Shown here in pieces: positions 46,230 to 55,985 of a stretch of DNA of 64,000 bases; the first letter of the stretch is position 1, and each line of letters opens with the position of its first letter. Source of the stretch: Anaerobiospirillum thomasii. Lineage in GTDB: Bacteria; Pseudomonadota; Gammaproteobacteria; Enterobacterales; Succinivibrionaceae. The stretch covers positions 36,001 to 100,000 of the forward strand of contig NZ_UAPU01000006.1 of assembly GCF_900445255.1 (NCBI RefSeq). The letters run 5' to 3'. The position numbers and the translations under genes are program-made. The notes under the pieces were generated by a model that was not told where the DNA came from, searched no databases, and saw nothing but the letters and a program-made list of their open reading frames with translations.

Positions 46230-47171
46230 TTAGTTGCCATGCAGTTTAGCCTCAAGGGCCTTTTGCACAATTGACAGATTATCTTTACATCCAATTATGA
46301 GTTTATGTCTGTCATAGCTTAAAGATCCGTTGAGCCAGGTCATCTGATGCTTGGCAAGATGTGCAGTGGCCACCACAGCCTTTTCAATCATGGTGGTGTA
46401 ATCGTACTGCCCGTCTAAATATTCAAGAACCTGTCTGTAGCCTACAGAGCGCATAGATGGCAGATCGCTGTGCAGATCGCCCCTGCTCTTGAGCGCTCTT
46501 ACCTCATCGACAAAGCCCTGCTCAAGCATGGCCATAAAGCGTGTGCGTATCATTGCTCTTAGCTCAGTTCTGTCGTTATTCTGTGGCAAAAGTGCAAATT
46601 CAAGGCGCTCAAATGGGCATTTATCCACCTTCTGTGTATAAAAAGAGGATATAGCTCTGCCTGTCATATAATATACCTCAAGAGCCCGCGACAGACGCTG
46701 TTTATCATTGCAGCTTAGCTTCTCATAACTTACCTTATCTATATCCTTTAGCATCTGATGTATATAAGGCCAGCCTTTTTCCTGTGCCAGGTTAGAAACT
46801 CTTTTGCGTACGGCCTCATCAGTTGCAGGCAGTGGCGATAAACCATCCACCAGGGCTTTATAATAAAGCATGGTGCCACCGCAGATAACAGGGATGCGTC
46901 CCCTGCTTTGAATCTGCTCTACAAGATTTATACAGTCCTCTCTGAAACTTGCAGCACTGTAGCTCTCTTTTGGATCACATATATCAATAAGATGATGTGG
47001 ACAGATGGCAAGCTCTTCTTTGCTTGGCTTGGCTGTACCAATATCCATGCCTCTGTAGATTAAAGCACTGTCAAGACTTATTATCTCAATATCAAAAATT
47101 CTGGCCAGTGACAGTGACAGAGCACTTTTTCCAGATGCAGTAGGTCCTAAGATAACAAGGGCAAAGCTCAT
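46230..47171 (-). CDS. miaA: tRNA dimethylallyltransferase
   Basis: A 313-residue enzyme that adds a dimethylallyl group to A37 of tRNAs reading UNN codons. The P-loop GPTASGKSALS is at residues 9-19. The DSALIYRGMDIGTAKPS substrate motif and the SMRSVGYRQVLEYLDG region are conserved. It begins 1 bp after the mutL stop, within the amiB-mutL-miaA-hfq order. The last residues (NLSIVQKALEAKLHGN) are not conserved. Confidence 0.96.
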   Translation of the reverse strand: MSFALVILGPTASGKSALSLSLARIFDIEIISLDSALIYRGMDIGTAKPSKEELAICPHHLIDICDPKESYSAASFREDCINLVEQIQSRGRIPVICGGTMLYYKALVDGLSPLPATDEAVRKRVSNLAQEKGWPYIHQMLKDIDKVSYEKLSCNDKQRLSRALEVYYMTGRAISSFYTQKVDKCPFERLEFALLPQNNDRTELRAMIRTRFMAMLEQGFVDEVRALKSRGDLHSDLPSMRSVGYRQVLEYLDGQYDYTTMIEKAVVATAHLAKHQMTWLNGSLSYDRHKLIIGCKDNLSIVQKALEAKLHGN

Positions 47172-49277
47172 TTAGCTATCCTTTGAGTTTAAAAGTTCAA
47201 GTGCCAAAGTGGCAATATCCACCTCTTTAACACTACCAGGATTCAATAGTTTAAAAAAGTCGGCAAAAGAGCATTTTTGCAGTATATCAAGCAGCTGATT
47301 TTCATTAAATGTCATATTGTCTGTGCACTCAAACATCTTTTTGGCAAGTGCATAGGGGCACTCAGAGTTTTGCAGATTGCTCTGATAATCACTAAATAGC
47401 TGCAAGATTGTAAGCATGGAGCTGTTAAGAGGCATTTCTTTTAAAGCTTTAGGCACGGCCTTTATTACAACACTCATGGTTTTAAAGGCAATCTCAAAGC
47501 CAAGGCGCTCAAAATTAAAATTCATGAGCTTTAATTTCTTTAAAAGATCCCTATCCACTCTAAACTCAAAAGGCATGGTCAGAGCATGTCTGTCTATATT
47601 GTTTATCCTGAATAAAAGTGTGTATTCATACGCTCTGTATGAGAGTATGAAATCTTTTATTTTAATAAGATAGTATGCGCTGTCATAGCGGACAAAAAAG
47701 ACCTGTGATAATACTGTGCCATAGTAAAAAAGACCTTTGATGCCACTTATGTTTAAACTCTGTACCTGTATTGGAGCAAGATCTATAAAGTCTTTGTGCT
47801 GTGTCTGCTGCATCTGCCTTTCATAGGCTGAGGCAAATTCAACAGTTTTACCGCAGCTTACCTGACGCGAGGCATGCATGGCATTAGAGGCAGCACTTAA
47901 CTTTGTGCCATTTGAATTGGAGCTAAAAGATCTATCATTATCCCTGCCTGCAGCGCCTGAGAGACTGTCTGTAGTGACAGCTGTACTCTCATCTGCCTTT
48001 TGTACAAAATCATTTAAATTAAAGACTTTGGTGCTGTCACTTGCAGCTACTATATTGTTGGAGTTTAAAAAGGACAGATCATCCCTGCCAATGACATGGC
48101 TATCAGGAGTCTCTGCTTTATCACTTGCAGATACTAAGACATTATCTGCTGATGGCACAAATGGATCAGAGCTGGGATGTACATGATTGTTATCATCTGC
48201 ACTTTGTGTATCTGACAGACAGTCACTGCCCTCAAAGATATCACTCTGATGCTGTCTTGAACTTAAATTCTCATACTCAAGCAAAGTTGCAGCCAGGGTT
48301 TCAAGCAAGGTATCATGCACCAGTCTCTGCTCATGAAATCTAACCTCATCCTTGCGTGGATGTACATTGACATCAACATCCTTAGGATCACATCTTAAAT
48401 ATAAAACCACACGGCACGGACAGCTTCTGCCATATACAGTAATATAGGCCTGCCTTATGGCATGCATTAAAACCCTGTCTGCTATAACACGTGAGTTTAA
48501 AAAGATATAGATTAAATCACTAGCGCAGTCTGCCTCACTCTCAGGTGGCGGCAGAATAAAACCCTCAACACTCAAAGCCTGAGTATTACAGGCACTGTAA
48601 AGACTCTGCGTAAATTCAGAGCCAATAAGCGAGGCAATTCTATTGGCAAGATTCTCTTTTGTACTTTTTTCAACCTCTTTGACAAAGAGCATACGCTTTT
48701 CATCATTTATAAATTCAAACTGTATAGAGGGATTGGCAAGAGCTGTCTTTACAAAAACATCGCGTATGTGAAAGGATTCTGTTTTATCCGATTTTAAAAA
48801 GCGTCTTCTTGCAGGAGTGTTGAAAAAAAGCTCACACACCTCAACACTTGTGCCTACAGGATGAGCAGCTGGATAGATGGTATTATCCTTTTCAAGTCCC
48901 TGGGCATAGATGGCATGAGCCGTTTCACTGTCTTTGGTTCTTGAGGTCAGACACAGCTTTGAAACTGAGCTTATGGAAGCTAAGGCCTCGCCTCTGAAAC
49001 CTAGGGTGTTGATACAGGCCAAATCCTCTGTTGTAGCTATTTTAGAGGTAGCATGAGCCTCAAGAGCAAGCTCCAGCTCATTCTCGTCAATACCGCAGCC
49101 ATTGTCTGTAACCAGGATAAGACTTTTGCCTGCATTTTCAACTTTTAAAACAATGCGGCTTGCTTTTGAATCTATGGCATTTTCCAAAAGCTCCTTGACT
49201 ACAGAGGCTGGTCTTTCTACAACCTCGCCTGCTGCTATCTGATTTAAAAGCTTTACAGACAGTTTTTTTATAGCCAT
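47172..49277 (-). CDS. mutL: DNA mismatch repair protein MutL
   Basis: A 701-residue MutL, somewhat longer than the E. coli protein (615). The GHKL ATPase motifs are IAAGEVVERPASVVKELLENAIDS, DNGCGIDENEL and TSKI with GFRGEALASISS. A low-complexity Ser/Asp-rich linker spans about residues 335-490. The C-terminal dimerisation domain follows. The DQHA-x2-E endonuclease motif is not evident, consistent with MutL of MutH-containing bacteria. It lies 5 bp from amiB. Confidence 0.96.
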   Translation of the reverse strand: MAIKKLSVKLLNQIAAGEVVERPASVVKELLENAIDSKASRIVLKVENAGKSLILVTDNGCGIDENELELALEAHATSKIATTEDLACINTLGFRGEALASISSVSKLCLTSRTKDSETAHAIYAQGLEKDNTIYPAAHPVGTSVEVCELFFNTPARRRFLKSDKTESFHIRDVFVKTALANPSIQFEFINDEKRMLFVKEVEKSTKENLANRIASLIGSEFTQSLYSACNTQALSVEGFILPPPESEADCASDLIYIFLNSRVIADRVLMHAIRQAYITVYGRSCPCRVVLYLRCDPKDVDVNVHPRKDEVRFHEQRLVHDTLLETLAATLLEYENLSSRQHQSDIFEGSDCLSDTQSADDNNHVHPSSDPFVPSADNVLVSASDKAETPDSHVIGRDDLSFLNSNNIVAASDSTKVFNLNDFVQKADESTAVTTDSLSGAAGRDNDRSFSSNSNGTKLSAASNAMHASRQVSCGKTVEFASAYERQMQQTQHKDFIDLAPIQVQSLNISGIKGLFYYGTVLSQVFFVRYDSAYYLIKIKDFILSYRAYEYTLLFRINNIDRHALTMPFEFRVDRDLLKKLKLMNFNFERLGFEIAFKTMSVVIKAVPKALKEMPLNSSMLTILQLFSDYQSNLQNSECPYALAKKMFECTDNMTFNENQLLDILQKCSFADFFKLLNPGSVKEVDIATLALELLNSKDS

Positions 49278-49282
49278 GTATC

Positions 49283-50926
49283 TTATCTTGGTATTACAAG
49301 TTTCTGTCCTACAAATACAGTATCATTCTTAAGCTTGTTGGCATTTTTAAGTGCAGATACTGATACATTGTACTTTCTTGCAATTTTTGCAAGATACTCG
49401 CCTTTGCCTACAACATGCACACTGTGTTTGACTGTAGAACCTGCGCGCATCGCACTTTCCTGACGAGACTTGAACATCTGTGCAGGATATTTTTCATAAT
49501 AGGTCTTGATGCCCATATAAATGGCATAGGCTAGCTGCTTTTGATAATTTGGCTGATTAAGCTTAATCTCCTCGTATGGATTTGATAAAAATCCTGTTTC
49601 TATAAGCAGTGACGGAATGTCAGGAGATTTGAGCACAGCAAGTGATGCAGGAATCGGTTTTTTATTGTGCAGATGGGTAAATTTACCAAGTCTTGCCAAA
49701 ATCTCGGCACCTAATGAATAACCTTCAGATCTGGCATTATCTGATGTCATATCAAGAATTGTAGCTGCAAGATATGGATTCTGTGCTGACTGTGAAATAA
49801 CAGTACCGGCACCACCTAAAAGCTGACTCTGCTTTTTCTTTTCCTTTAAAATCTTGCCGTTTTCTCTTTGAGCTCTGTTATTTGATAAAACCCAGACTGA
49901 AGCACCGCGGGCCTTGGAGCCTGAGGCTACAGAGTCTGCATGAATGGAAATAAGAATATGAGCCTTATGGGCACGGGCAATTTCAGAACGTTTATTCAGA
50001 TCAACAAAGACATCGCGGTTACGAATAAGCTTGGCTCTGAACATTTTATTGGAGTTGATATACCTTGCAAGCTCTGTAGCCACAGCCAGGGTTACATTCT
50101 TCTCACGCACACCACGACGGCCTATAGCACCAGGATCCTTACCGCCATGACCTGCGTCAACTGCAATAATGAAAGGGTCAGGATTGGCCATAATAGGAGC
50201 AGGAGGTGGTGGGGCCTGTGTATCTAAAACCTCCTCTTCAAGCTGTGATGGCCTTTGCTGTGCACTCTGCTGCTGTTTCTTTCTTATGGCAAGAAGCTTT
50301 TCCTCATAAGCCTTGACCTGAGCTGGTGTCATGGTTCTGATACCGTCACTGCCCACCCTTGATAAGGAGTTTAACAGCTCCTTTTCAGCCAGATCTGCAT
50401 CTTGCACAGTAATAACATTGACAGGAGGTTTGCCAACGCCGCTGCCCTGACCCTGCATAGCCTGAGCCTGCTGTGGCTTTAGTACAGTAAGCTTGTCTTT
50501 GTCATCCTTTTTGACGTAATTTGAAGATGAATGTGGAAAATCTATAACCAGACGGTGATTGCCACCTTTGTCATCTAACATAAAGACATTAGGGCTGCCT
50601 GAGCCTTTGAGAGAGAAAAGATAGCGCACATCCTGCTTATCAAGCTTTTTGGCTATGTGCACCACAGCACTTTTACTGTCAATTGCCACCTTGTAAGGTG
50701 CTGTTTTAAAATTACTTACATTATTTACTCTTAGGATAAAACTGCTGCCATCATTGCTTAAACTTGTAGAATAGCGGGCCTTAAAATCAAGATCCAGAAC
50801 CACTCTGGTTTTATCATTGTTTGCATAGGCTCTGATTGACTTGATGCTGTCAGCCCCAGCCTGCCACGATACGGACATAAGTCCTATACAAAAAAATAAA
50901 TATATAAATAATCTTTTCACTTTCAA
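49283..50926 (-). CDS. amiB: N-acetylmuramoyl-L-alanine amidase AmiB
   Basis: A 547-residue periplasmic zinc amidase that splits septal peptidoglycan. A signal peptide (residues 1-25) is followed by an AMIN domain (about 28-125), a Gln/Pro-rich linker, the Amidase_3 domain with VDAGHGGKDPGAIG near residue 256 and LLIETGFLSNPYEE near 443, and one LysM repeat at the C-terminus (GEYLAKIARKYNVS). The latch helix that regulates E. coli AmiB probably lies around residues 330-365. It precedes mutL in the usual cluster. Confidence 0.94.
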   Translation of the reverse strand: MKVKRLFIYLFFCIGLMSVSWQAGADSIKSIRAYANNDKTRVVLDLDFKARYSTSLSNDGSSFILRVNNVSNFKTAPYKVAIDSKSAVVHIAKKLDKQDVRYLFSLKGSGSPNVFMLDDKGGNHRLVIDFPHSSSNYVKKDDKDKLTVLKPQQAQAMQGQGSGVGKPPVNVITVQDADLAEKELLNSLSRVGSDGIRTMTPAQVKAYEEKLLAIRKKQQQSAQQRPSQLEEEVLDTQAPPPPAPIMANPDPFIIAVDAGHGGKDPGAIGRRGVREKNVTLAVATELARYINSNKMFRAKLIRNRDVFVDLNKRSEIARAHKAHILISIHADSVASGSKARGASVWVLSNNRAQRENGKILKEKKKQSQLLGGAGTVISQSAQNPYLAATILDMTSDNARSEGYSLGAEILARLGKFTHLHNKKPIPASLAVLKSPDIPSLLIETGFLSNPYEEIKLNQPNYQKQLAYAIYMGIKTYYEKYPAQMFKSRQESAMRAGSTVKHSVHVVGKGEYLAKIARKYNVSVSALKNANKLKNDTVFVGQKLVIPR

Positions 50927-51043
50927 TCTTTTCTATAAGACGCAGCTTAAAAGCAAAAACTGCCATGCAAGGGGTCTTAACGTACAGCTAAAACACCTAT
51001 AATCTGTTTAAAACCATAAATTTATTCTAATTATATATAATTA

Positions 51044-51547
51044 TTAATGTTTAATAAATTCACTATTTAATTTGCAGGCAATCTCTATAAGATCGGCATT
51101 GTCAGACTCAAATACAGCCACTCTGCCCTCATCCTTATAGCTAAGATCAACTATAAGATCGGCCTTTTGCAACACTCCCTGTGCTTTATCCGGCCATTCT
51201 ACAAGACACACGCCTGTCTTTTCAAAATAGTCTCTGATACCTATATACTCAAGCTCCTCAGGATCTGCAAGACGGTAGAGATCAAAGTGATATACACTAA
51301 AAAAAGGCAAATCGTAACTTTCAACCAATGTATATGTAGGAGATTTGACTATACCTCTATAGCCTAGAGACTGTATAAAAGCCCTTGAAAAGGTTGTCTT
51401 GCCAGCCCCCAGATCGCCATTTAAATAAATACACAGAGCCTTGCTATTCTTTAAAATATAGTCTTTAAGACTGCCGGCACAAAGAGCACCTAAAGTCTGT
51501 GTATCTGCATCATCTTTTAAAAAAATCTCTGTGCCCTTAAAAGCCAT
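51044..51547 (-). CDS. tsaE: tRNA threonylcarbamoyladenosine biosynthesis ATPase TsaE
   Basis: A 167-residue ATPase required with TsaB, TsaC and TsaD for t6A37 in tRNAs. Walker A is [16 protein letters not shown] near residue 42; [10 protein letters not shown] and [17 protein letters not shown] are the family motifs. It overlaps the nnr stop by 11 bp, so the pair is coupled, as in E. coli (yjeF-yjeE). A 117-bp AT-rich gap separates it from amiB. Confidence 0.94.
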   Translation of the reverse strand: MAFKGTEIFLKDDADTQTLGALCAGSLKDYILKNSKALCIYLNGDLGAGKTTFSRAFIQSLGYRGIVKSPTYTLVESYDLPFFSVYHFDLYRLADPEELEYIGIRDYFEKTGVCLVEWPDKAQGVLQKADLIVDLSYKDEGRVAVFESDNADLIEIACKLNSEFIKH

Positions 51548-53048
51548 TTACAAGTCTCCTGATATATAAAGCCAGATCTCCTGCCTTGGTGCCTATAACC
51601 CCATTGTCACTGCCACACATCAACCCTGCTCTGCCATGCACGCAGCATCCTACAACAGCTGCTGTATTTAATGATGCACCCTGAGCTAAAAGCGAGGCAA
51701 TAAGACCTGTAAGCAGATCACCCATACCACCTGAGGCCATAGCCGGCGATCCTTCATTAATCAATGTCAAATGCACGCCATCACAGACAATGGTACCAGC
51801 TCCCTTTAAAAGCACCACACCGCCATATTTTTGCCATAATCTGTAGCAGGCATCAAAACGATCATCATGTATCTTCTCAACTGTTGTATTTAAAAGTCTT
51901 GCGGCCTCACCTGGATGTGGGGTTAAGATCTTTTTTTGCAGAAAATTAAAGTTTTTAGTTGCTGCCATTAAATTTAAGGCATCGGCATCATACACAACAC
52001 ACTTATCAAATTTAGTTACCATATCAAAAAGATAGGTAGCCCTTTCATTTTGTGTAAGACCTGGACCTATTGCCACAACATCAGCCCAGGACAGTGCCTT
52101 GCCAAGCTCACTTGCATTGTCAAAATCAACAGTCATAAGCTCAGGGGCGTAGGCATTTATGGCACTGAAATTTCTTGCATCTGTGGCAATCTTTATAAGG
52201 CCGCCGCCACCGCGTAAAGCACCTATACCACAAAGCATAGAAGCGCCACCCATACCAAAGGCTCCGGCAATAATTAAAATCTTGCCACAATCGCCTTTGT
52301 TGGCACTTTTTAAGCGTAAAGGCAGATCTTCAATGATATTTTCATAATAACGGTTTAAACAAGGCAGATATGGTCCCCCCTCATCTGCACTTAATTTTTT
52401 ATAATATGGAAGGGTGTCAAAGGATAATGACTCATAGCTGACCTCTCCTGTGTAATCGACAGCATCAGCTGTAAAAAGACCTGTCTTTAAGGCCAGCATA
52501 CATAAAGTATAGTCAGCAATAACACAGTCAGAGCTTACAACACCAGTATCGGCATTAAGACCTGATGGCACATCAATTGAAATTTTGATGGCATTTAATT
52601 TATTTATAAATTCAATAAATCTGTCATACGGAGCCCTTATATCGCTTTTAAGACCAGTGCCTAAAAGAGCATCCACCACGATATCGGCATTGGCAGACTC
52701 TGATGGCAGTGATGTATAGACCCTACCCCCTGCGGCAAGATATCTTTTATACGCAGTTTCAGCCTCTGAGTTTGCTCTTGCAGGAGACGTTGCAAATAAA
52801 GATACATCAATACCCCGCTCTAAAAGCAGTCTGGCCGCTATGTAGCCATCTCCGCCATTATTGCCAGATCCAGCAAAGATAAAGACAGTTTTAACATCAG
52901 GCGTTATCTCAAGAATCTTTCTGAACACAGCCTCACCAGCTCTTTCCATTAACATAAAGGAACTGCCACCGTGAGACTTGGCGTAATCGTGCTCCATGCT
53001 GTAGACTTCAGCTGAATTGAAAATTAAATGAGGCAGGTTTTTTTGCAT
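51537..53048 (-). CDS. nnr: Bifunctional NAD(P)H-hydrate epimerase/dehydratase
   Basis: A 503-residue repair enzyme. The N-terminal YjeF domain (residues 1-215) epimerises NAD(P)HX and has the [18 protein letters not shown] motif and [13 protein letters not shown]. The C-terminal ADP-dependent dehydratase (about 225-500) has [12 protein letters not shown] and [15 protein letters not shown], the latter with the catalytic Asp. It is the first gene of the tsaE cluster and is divergent from the glucokinase gene, with a 222-bp gap between them. Confidence 0.95.
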   Translation of the reverse strand: MQKNLPHLIFNSAEVYSMEHDYAKSHGGSSFMLMERAGEAVFRKILEITPDVKTVFIFAGSGNNGGDGYIAARLLLERGIDVSLFATSPARANSEAETAYKRYLAAGGRVYTSLPSESANADIVVDALLGTGLKSDIRAPYDRFIEFINKLNAIKISIDVPSGLNADTGVVSSDCVIADYTLCMLALKTGLFTADAVDYTGEVSYESLSFDTLPYYKKLSADEGGPYLPCLNRYYENIIEDLPLRLKSANKGDCGKILIIAGAFGMGGASMLCGIGALRGGGGLIKIATDARNFSAINAYAPELMTVDFDNASELGKALSWADVVAIGPGLTQNERATYLFDMVTKFDKCVVYDADALNLMAATKNFNFLQKKILTPHPGEAARLLNTTVEKIHDDRFDACYRLWQKYGGVVLLKGAGTIVCDGVHLTLINEGSPAMASGGMGDLLTGLIASLLAQGASLNTAAVVGCCVHGRAGLMCGSDNGVIGTKAGDLALYIRRLVNGF

Positions 53049-53270
53049 AATATTGACCTAATTTAGATAAATGTCCTCTAAGTATAAAGCATTAAAGGAC
53101 AATAGAAAAACGCTGACATAAGCAATGAGAAAAATATTGATAGTACTAAAACCTTTTTTCAATTAAAACTCAAAGCATCAGATCACGTTTTATATCTTTT
53201 CTTTCTGTCTATATAGGGCAGATCCTTTATAATTTTTAACAAATTTCATTCTTTTTTAAGGATTTTACAT

Positions 53271-54029
53271 ATGCAGTTATTAGGTGTTGATATAGGCGGC
53301 AGTGGCATCAAGGGTGCCATTGTAGACACACAGACAGGTGAGCTTGTAACAGAGAGACTTAGAATTAAGACCCCAAGTCCGGCAACACCTGAGGCAGTAG
53401 CCCAGACTTTAAAGGAACTTTATACTCAGATTAACTATCAGGGACCTGTAGCCTGTGGCTTTCCTGCCCGCGTTATGAAAGGTGTGGTTCAGACTGCAGC
53501 CAACATTGATAAATCATGGATCAACACTGAAGTTGAAAAACTGTTTTCTGAAACTTTAGGTCAGCAGGTTTTTGTAGCCAATGATGCCGATGTTGCAGGC
53601 TTTGCTGAAATGGCAATAGGCGCAGGACGTGACTATCAAAAAGGACAGGTCATCTTTTTAACTATAGGCACAGGTATAGGCTCTGCTATTTTCCTTGATG
53701 GTGCCTTATATCCAAACAGTGAGCTTGGACATGTTATCTTCAAAGGCGACAGCGCCGAGAGATACTGCTCAGACTCTGCACGTGAAAAAAACGATCTTAA
53801 ATGGAGTGAATGGGGCAAACGCTTTAATGAATATCTGTGCCATATAGATTTTCTTTTAAAGCCTGATCTGTTTATTCTTGGTGGCGGTGCCTCCAAAAAG
53901 TTTGAAAAGTACAAGGATGCATTAACTGTTGATACCAAGGTAATACCGGCTCAGACCTTAAACTTTGCAGGTATCATTGGTGCTGCCATGTATGGCGAGT
54001 CCTGTCTTAAACAGCTTGAATTTAAATAA
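53271..54029 (+). CDS. ppgK: Polyphosphate glucokinase-like ROK-family kinase
   Basis: A 252-residue glucokinase-like protein. The phosphate motif [15 protein letters not shown] opens it. [14 protein letters not shown] carries the catalytic Asp, and [15 protein letters not shown] and ELGH are also conserved. The length and the GSGIKG-type motif match PpgK enzymes that phosphorylate glucose with polyphosphate or ATP better than the ~320-residue Glk. An AAGGA ribosome-binding site precedes the ATG. The choice of phosphate donor cannot be proved from sequence. A terminator follows. Confidence 0.8.
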   Translation: MQLLGVDIGGSGIKGAIVDTQTGELVTERLRIKTPSPATPEAVAQTLKELYTQINYQGPVACGFPARVMKGVVQTAANIDKSWINTEVEKLFSETLGQQVFVANDADVAGFAEMAIGAGRDYQKGQVIFLTIGTGIGSAIFLDGALYPNSELGHVIFKGDSAERYCSDSAREKNDLKWSEWGKRFNEYLCHIDFLLKPDLFILGGGASKKFEKYKDALTVDTKVIPAQTLNFAGIIGAAMYGESCLKQLEFK

Positions 54030-54059
54030 TATATTTTAAATACAAATAATTAAAGTCTA

Positions 54060-54094
54060 AAACAGTGCCGCAGTTTAAATTCAGCACTGTTTTT
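54060..54094. terminator. Bidirectional terminator between ppgK and recJ
   Basis: Perfect 10-bp arms (AAAACAGTGC and GCACTGTTTT) with a 15-base loop and flanking A and T runs lie between two convergent genes. Confidence 0.82.
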
Positions 54095-54097
54095 ATT

Positions 54098-55804
54098 TTA
54101 AATACACTCAAGTGCCTCAAGCTTTACTGTCATCTTTTCAGTATTGTTATATCTGTCAACACCTAATGAGAATACTGCCTTGATCCTGCAGCCAGGTGAC
54201 AGACTTTTTTCCTCTTCAGATGCTCTAAAGCGAATGGCATTGATGTGCAAGGTATTATCATCTGTGCGCAGTCTAAAGCGTATATGACGCCCTGCCATTA
54301 ATTTCATATCCTCAATGATAAACTCACCATCAAAGTTTGGCTCGGCAAAGCCACTGCCCCATGGGCCGTAATCCTCAAGCAGATGAGCAAAGTTTAAATT
54401 AAAGTAGTTATTTGGCAGTGGTCCGTCACTTAAGACCTCATACTCACTTGGACTGTCTAAAAGTGAATTGGCAGCAACTTCAAAGGCATCAATAAAGGTA
54501 TTTAAATCATCCTTTAAAATAGTGGCACCTGCGGCCATGGCATGTCCGCCATAACGCAAAAGTAGTCCTGGCTGTCTTTTATCTATCTCCTGCATTATGC
54601 TTGCAAGAGGGAAATTGGCAACAGATCTACCTGATCCTGTAATCTCATCGCCTTTGCCAGCAAAGACAAAACATGGTCTTTTATATTTGTCCTTAAGGCG
54701 TGAGGCTAAAAGACCTGATATACCTGTAAGCCAGTTTTCCTGAAATACTACAATTGATGATTTGTGCTCCTGCAGACAGGCTTTATCTATTGCCTCCTGT
54801 AAAAACACTCTTTCATAGTCACTGCGGCGTTTATTGCAAAAATCAAGACGCATGGCAAGCTCTAAAGCCTCATCCATATCCTGCGATAAAAGACACAGAA
54901 TTGATGGATTGTCATCAAGCACAATACGTCCTGCAGCATTAAGACGCGGACATAAATCAAAGGATATGTTATAGGAGCTTATCTGCGCTGTATTGATTCT
55001 TGCAACCTCGGAGAGGGCCTTGACGCCTGTCTGACATGAGCCTCGTGCAATACGGTTTAGGCCAGCCTTCACCAGTCTTCTGTTGTTTGGATCAAGGCTT
55101 ACCACATCACCTATGGTGCCAATGGCCACAAGATCAAGATAACTGCCAAGTATAGGAGCCTCCTTATTGTCAAAGGCACCGCTCTGTACAAGTTTGGCTC
55201 TCAGGGCAATCAGAAGATAAAATAAAACGCCGGCGCCGCAGAGATTTTTTGAGGGAAAGGCGCAGTCTGGACGCTTGGGATTGACCACAGCATAGGCCTT
55301 TGGCATCTGCTCACCTACCTCATGATGATCGGTGATAATTACATCTATGCCTATATCTGCTGCAAACTCAACAGCCTCAAAACAGGAGATGCCATTGTCA
55401 ACAGTTACAATAAGAGTGGTACCAAGAGCCTTGGCTTTGCGTACAGAATCAAGTGACATGCCATAGCCTGTGTCATAGCGTGAGGGCACCATATAATCTA
55501 CATGTTTGGCACCAAGGGCGCGGCTTACAAGCACACCAAGTGCTGTACCTGTAATACCGTCTACATCATAATCACCCATGATCATGATTTTTTCATCATT
55601 TAACACGGCTTGTGCAAAGCGATCGGCTGCCTTGTCAATATCTGCCAGGGTACCATAATGCAAAAGAAGCTTGGGGCTGTCATCAAGATCCTGTGGATCA
55701 CTAAAACCGCGGCTTGCTAGTATCTGACGAAGTATAGGGTCTGCTATAGTATCTTCAAGTGCGCTGTCATCTACGTGCGTACGTCTTACAATCTTCACTC
55801 TCAC
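54098..55804 (-). CDS. recJ: Single-stranded DNA exonuclease RecJ
   Basis: A 568-residue 5'-3' single-strand exonuclease of the DHH family, near the 577 of E. coli. It acts in RecF-pathway recombination and mismatch repair. The IMGDYDVDGITGTAL motif is near residue 76, TVDNGIS near 135, and the DHH motif in IITDHHEVGE near 157. The C-terminal DHHA1 GSGRS motif and the OB domain (WGSGFAEPNFDGEF) are present. It is divergent from the PTS-like gene across 180 bp. Confidence 0.95.
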   Translation of the reverse strand: MRVKIVRRTHVDDSALEDTIADPILRQILASRGFSDPQDLDDSPKLLLHYGTLADIDKAADRFAQAVLNDEKIMIMGDYDVDGITGTALGVLVSRALGAKHVDYMVPSRYDTGYGMSLDSVRKAKALGTTLIVTVDNGISCFEAVEFAADIGIDVIITDHHEVGEQMPKAYAVVNPKRPDCAFPSKNLCGAGVLFYLLIALRAKLVQSGAFDNKEAPILGSYLDLVAIGTIGDVVSLDPNNRRLVKAGLNRIARGSCQTGVKALSEVARINTAQISSYNISFDLCPRLNAAGRIVLDDNPSILCLLSQDMDEALELAMRLDFCNKRRSDYERVFLQEAIDKACLQEHKSSIVVFQENWLTGISGLLASRLKDKYKRPCFVFAGKGDEITGSGRSVANFPLASIMQEIDKRQPGLLLRYGGHAMAAGATILKDDLNTFIDAFEVAANSLLDSPSEYEVLSDGPLPNNYFNLNFAHLLEDYGPWGSGFAEPNFDGEFIIEDMKLMAGRHIRFRLRTDDNTLHINAIRFRASEEEKSLSPGCRIKAVFSLGVDRYNNTEKMTVKLEALECI

Positions 55805-55985
55805 TTACTCCTGTAACTTGTGAGCTCATGATATAACAAAAAAAATTGCTGTGAAAATCTTTTAAAGCCTTATGAAAAAAAACATTAAAAAGGCTGTTTT
55901 AAAAAGCTTTTGGCCTCTATAGATGCACAGGCCTTTGTCTGATAGAATAAGTGCAAAAATCTAAGCTTTATTGGGGGTTTTAAAG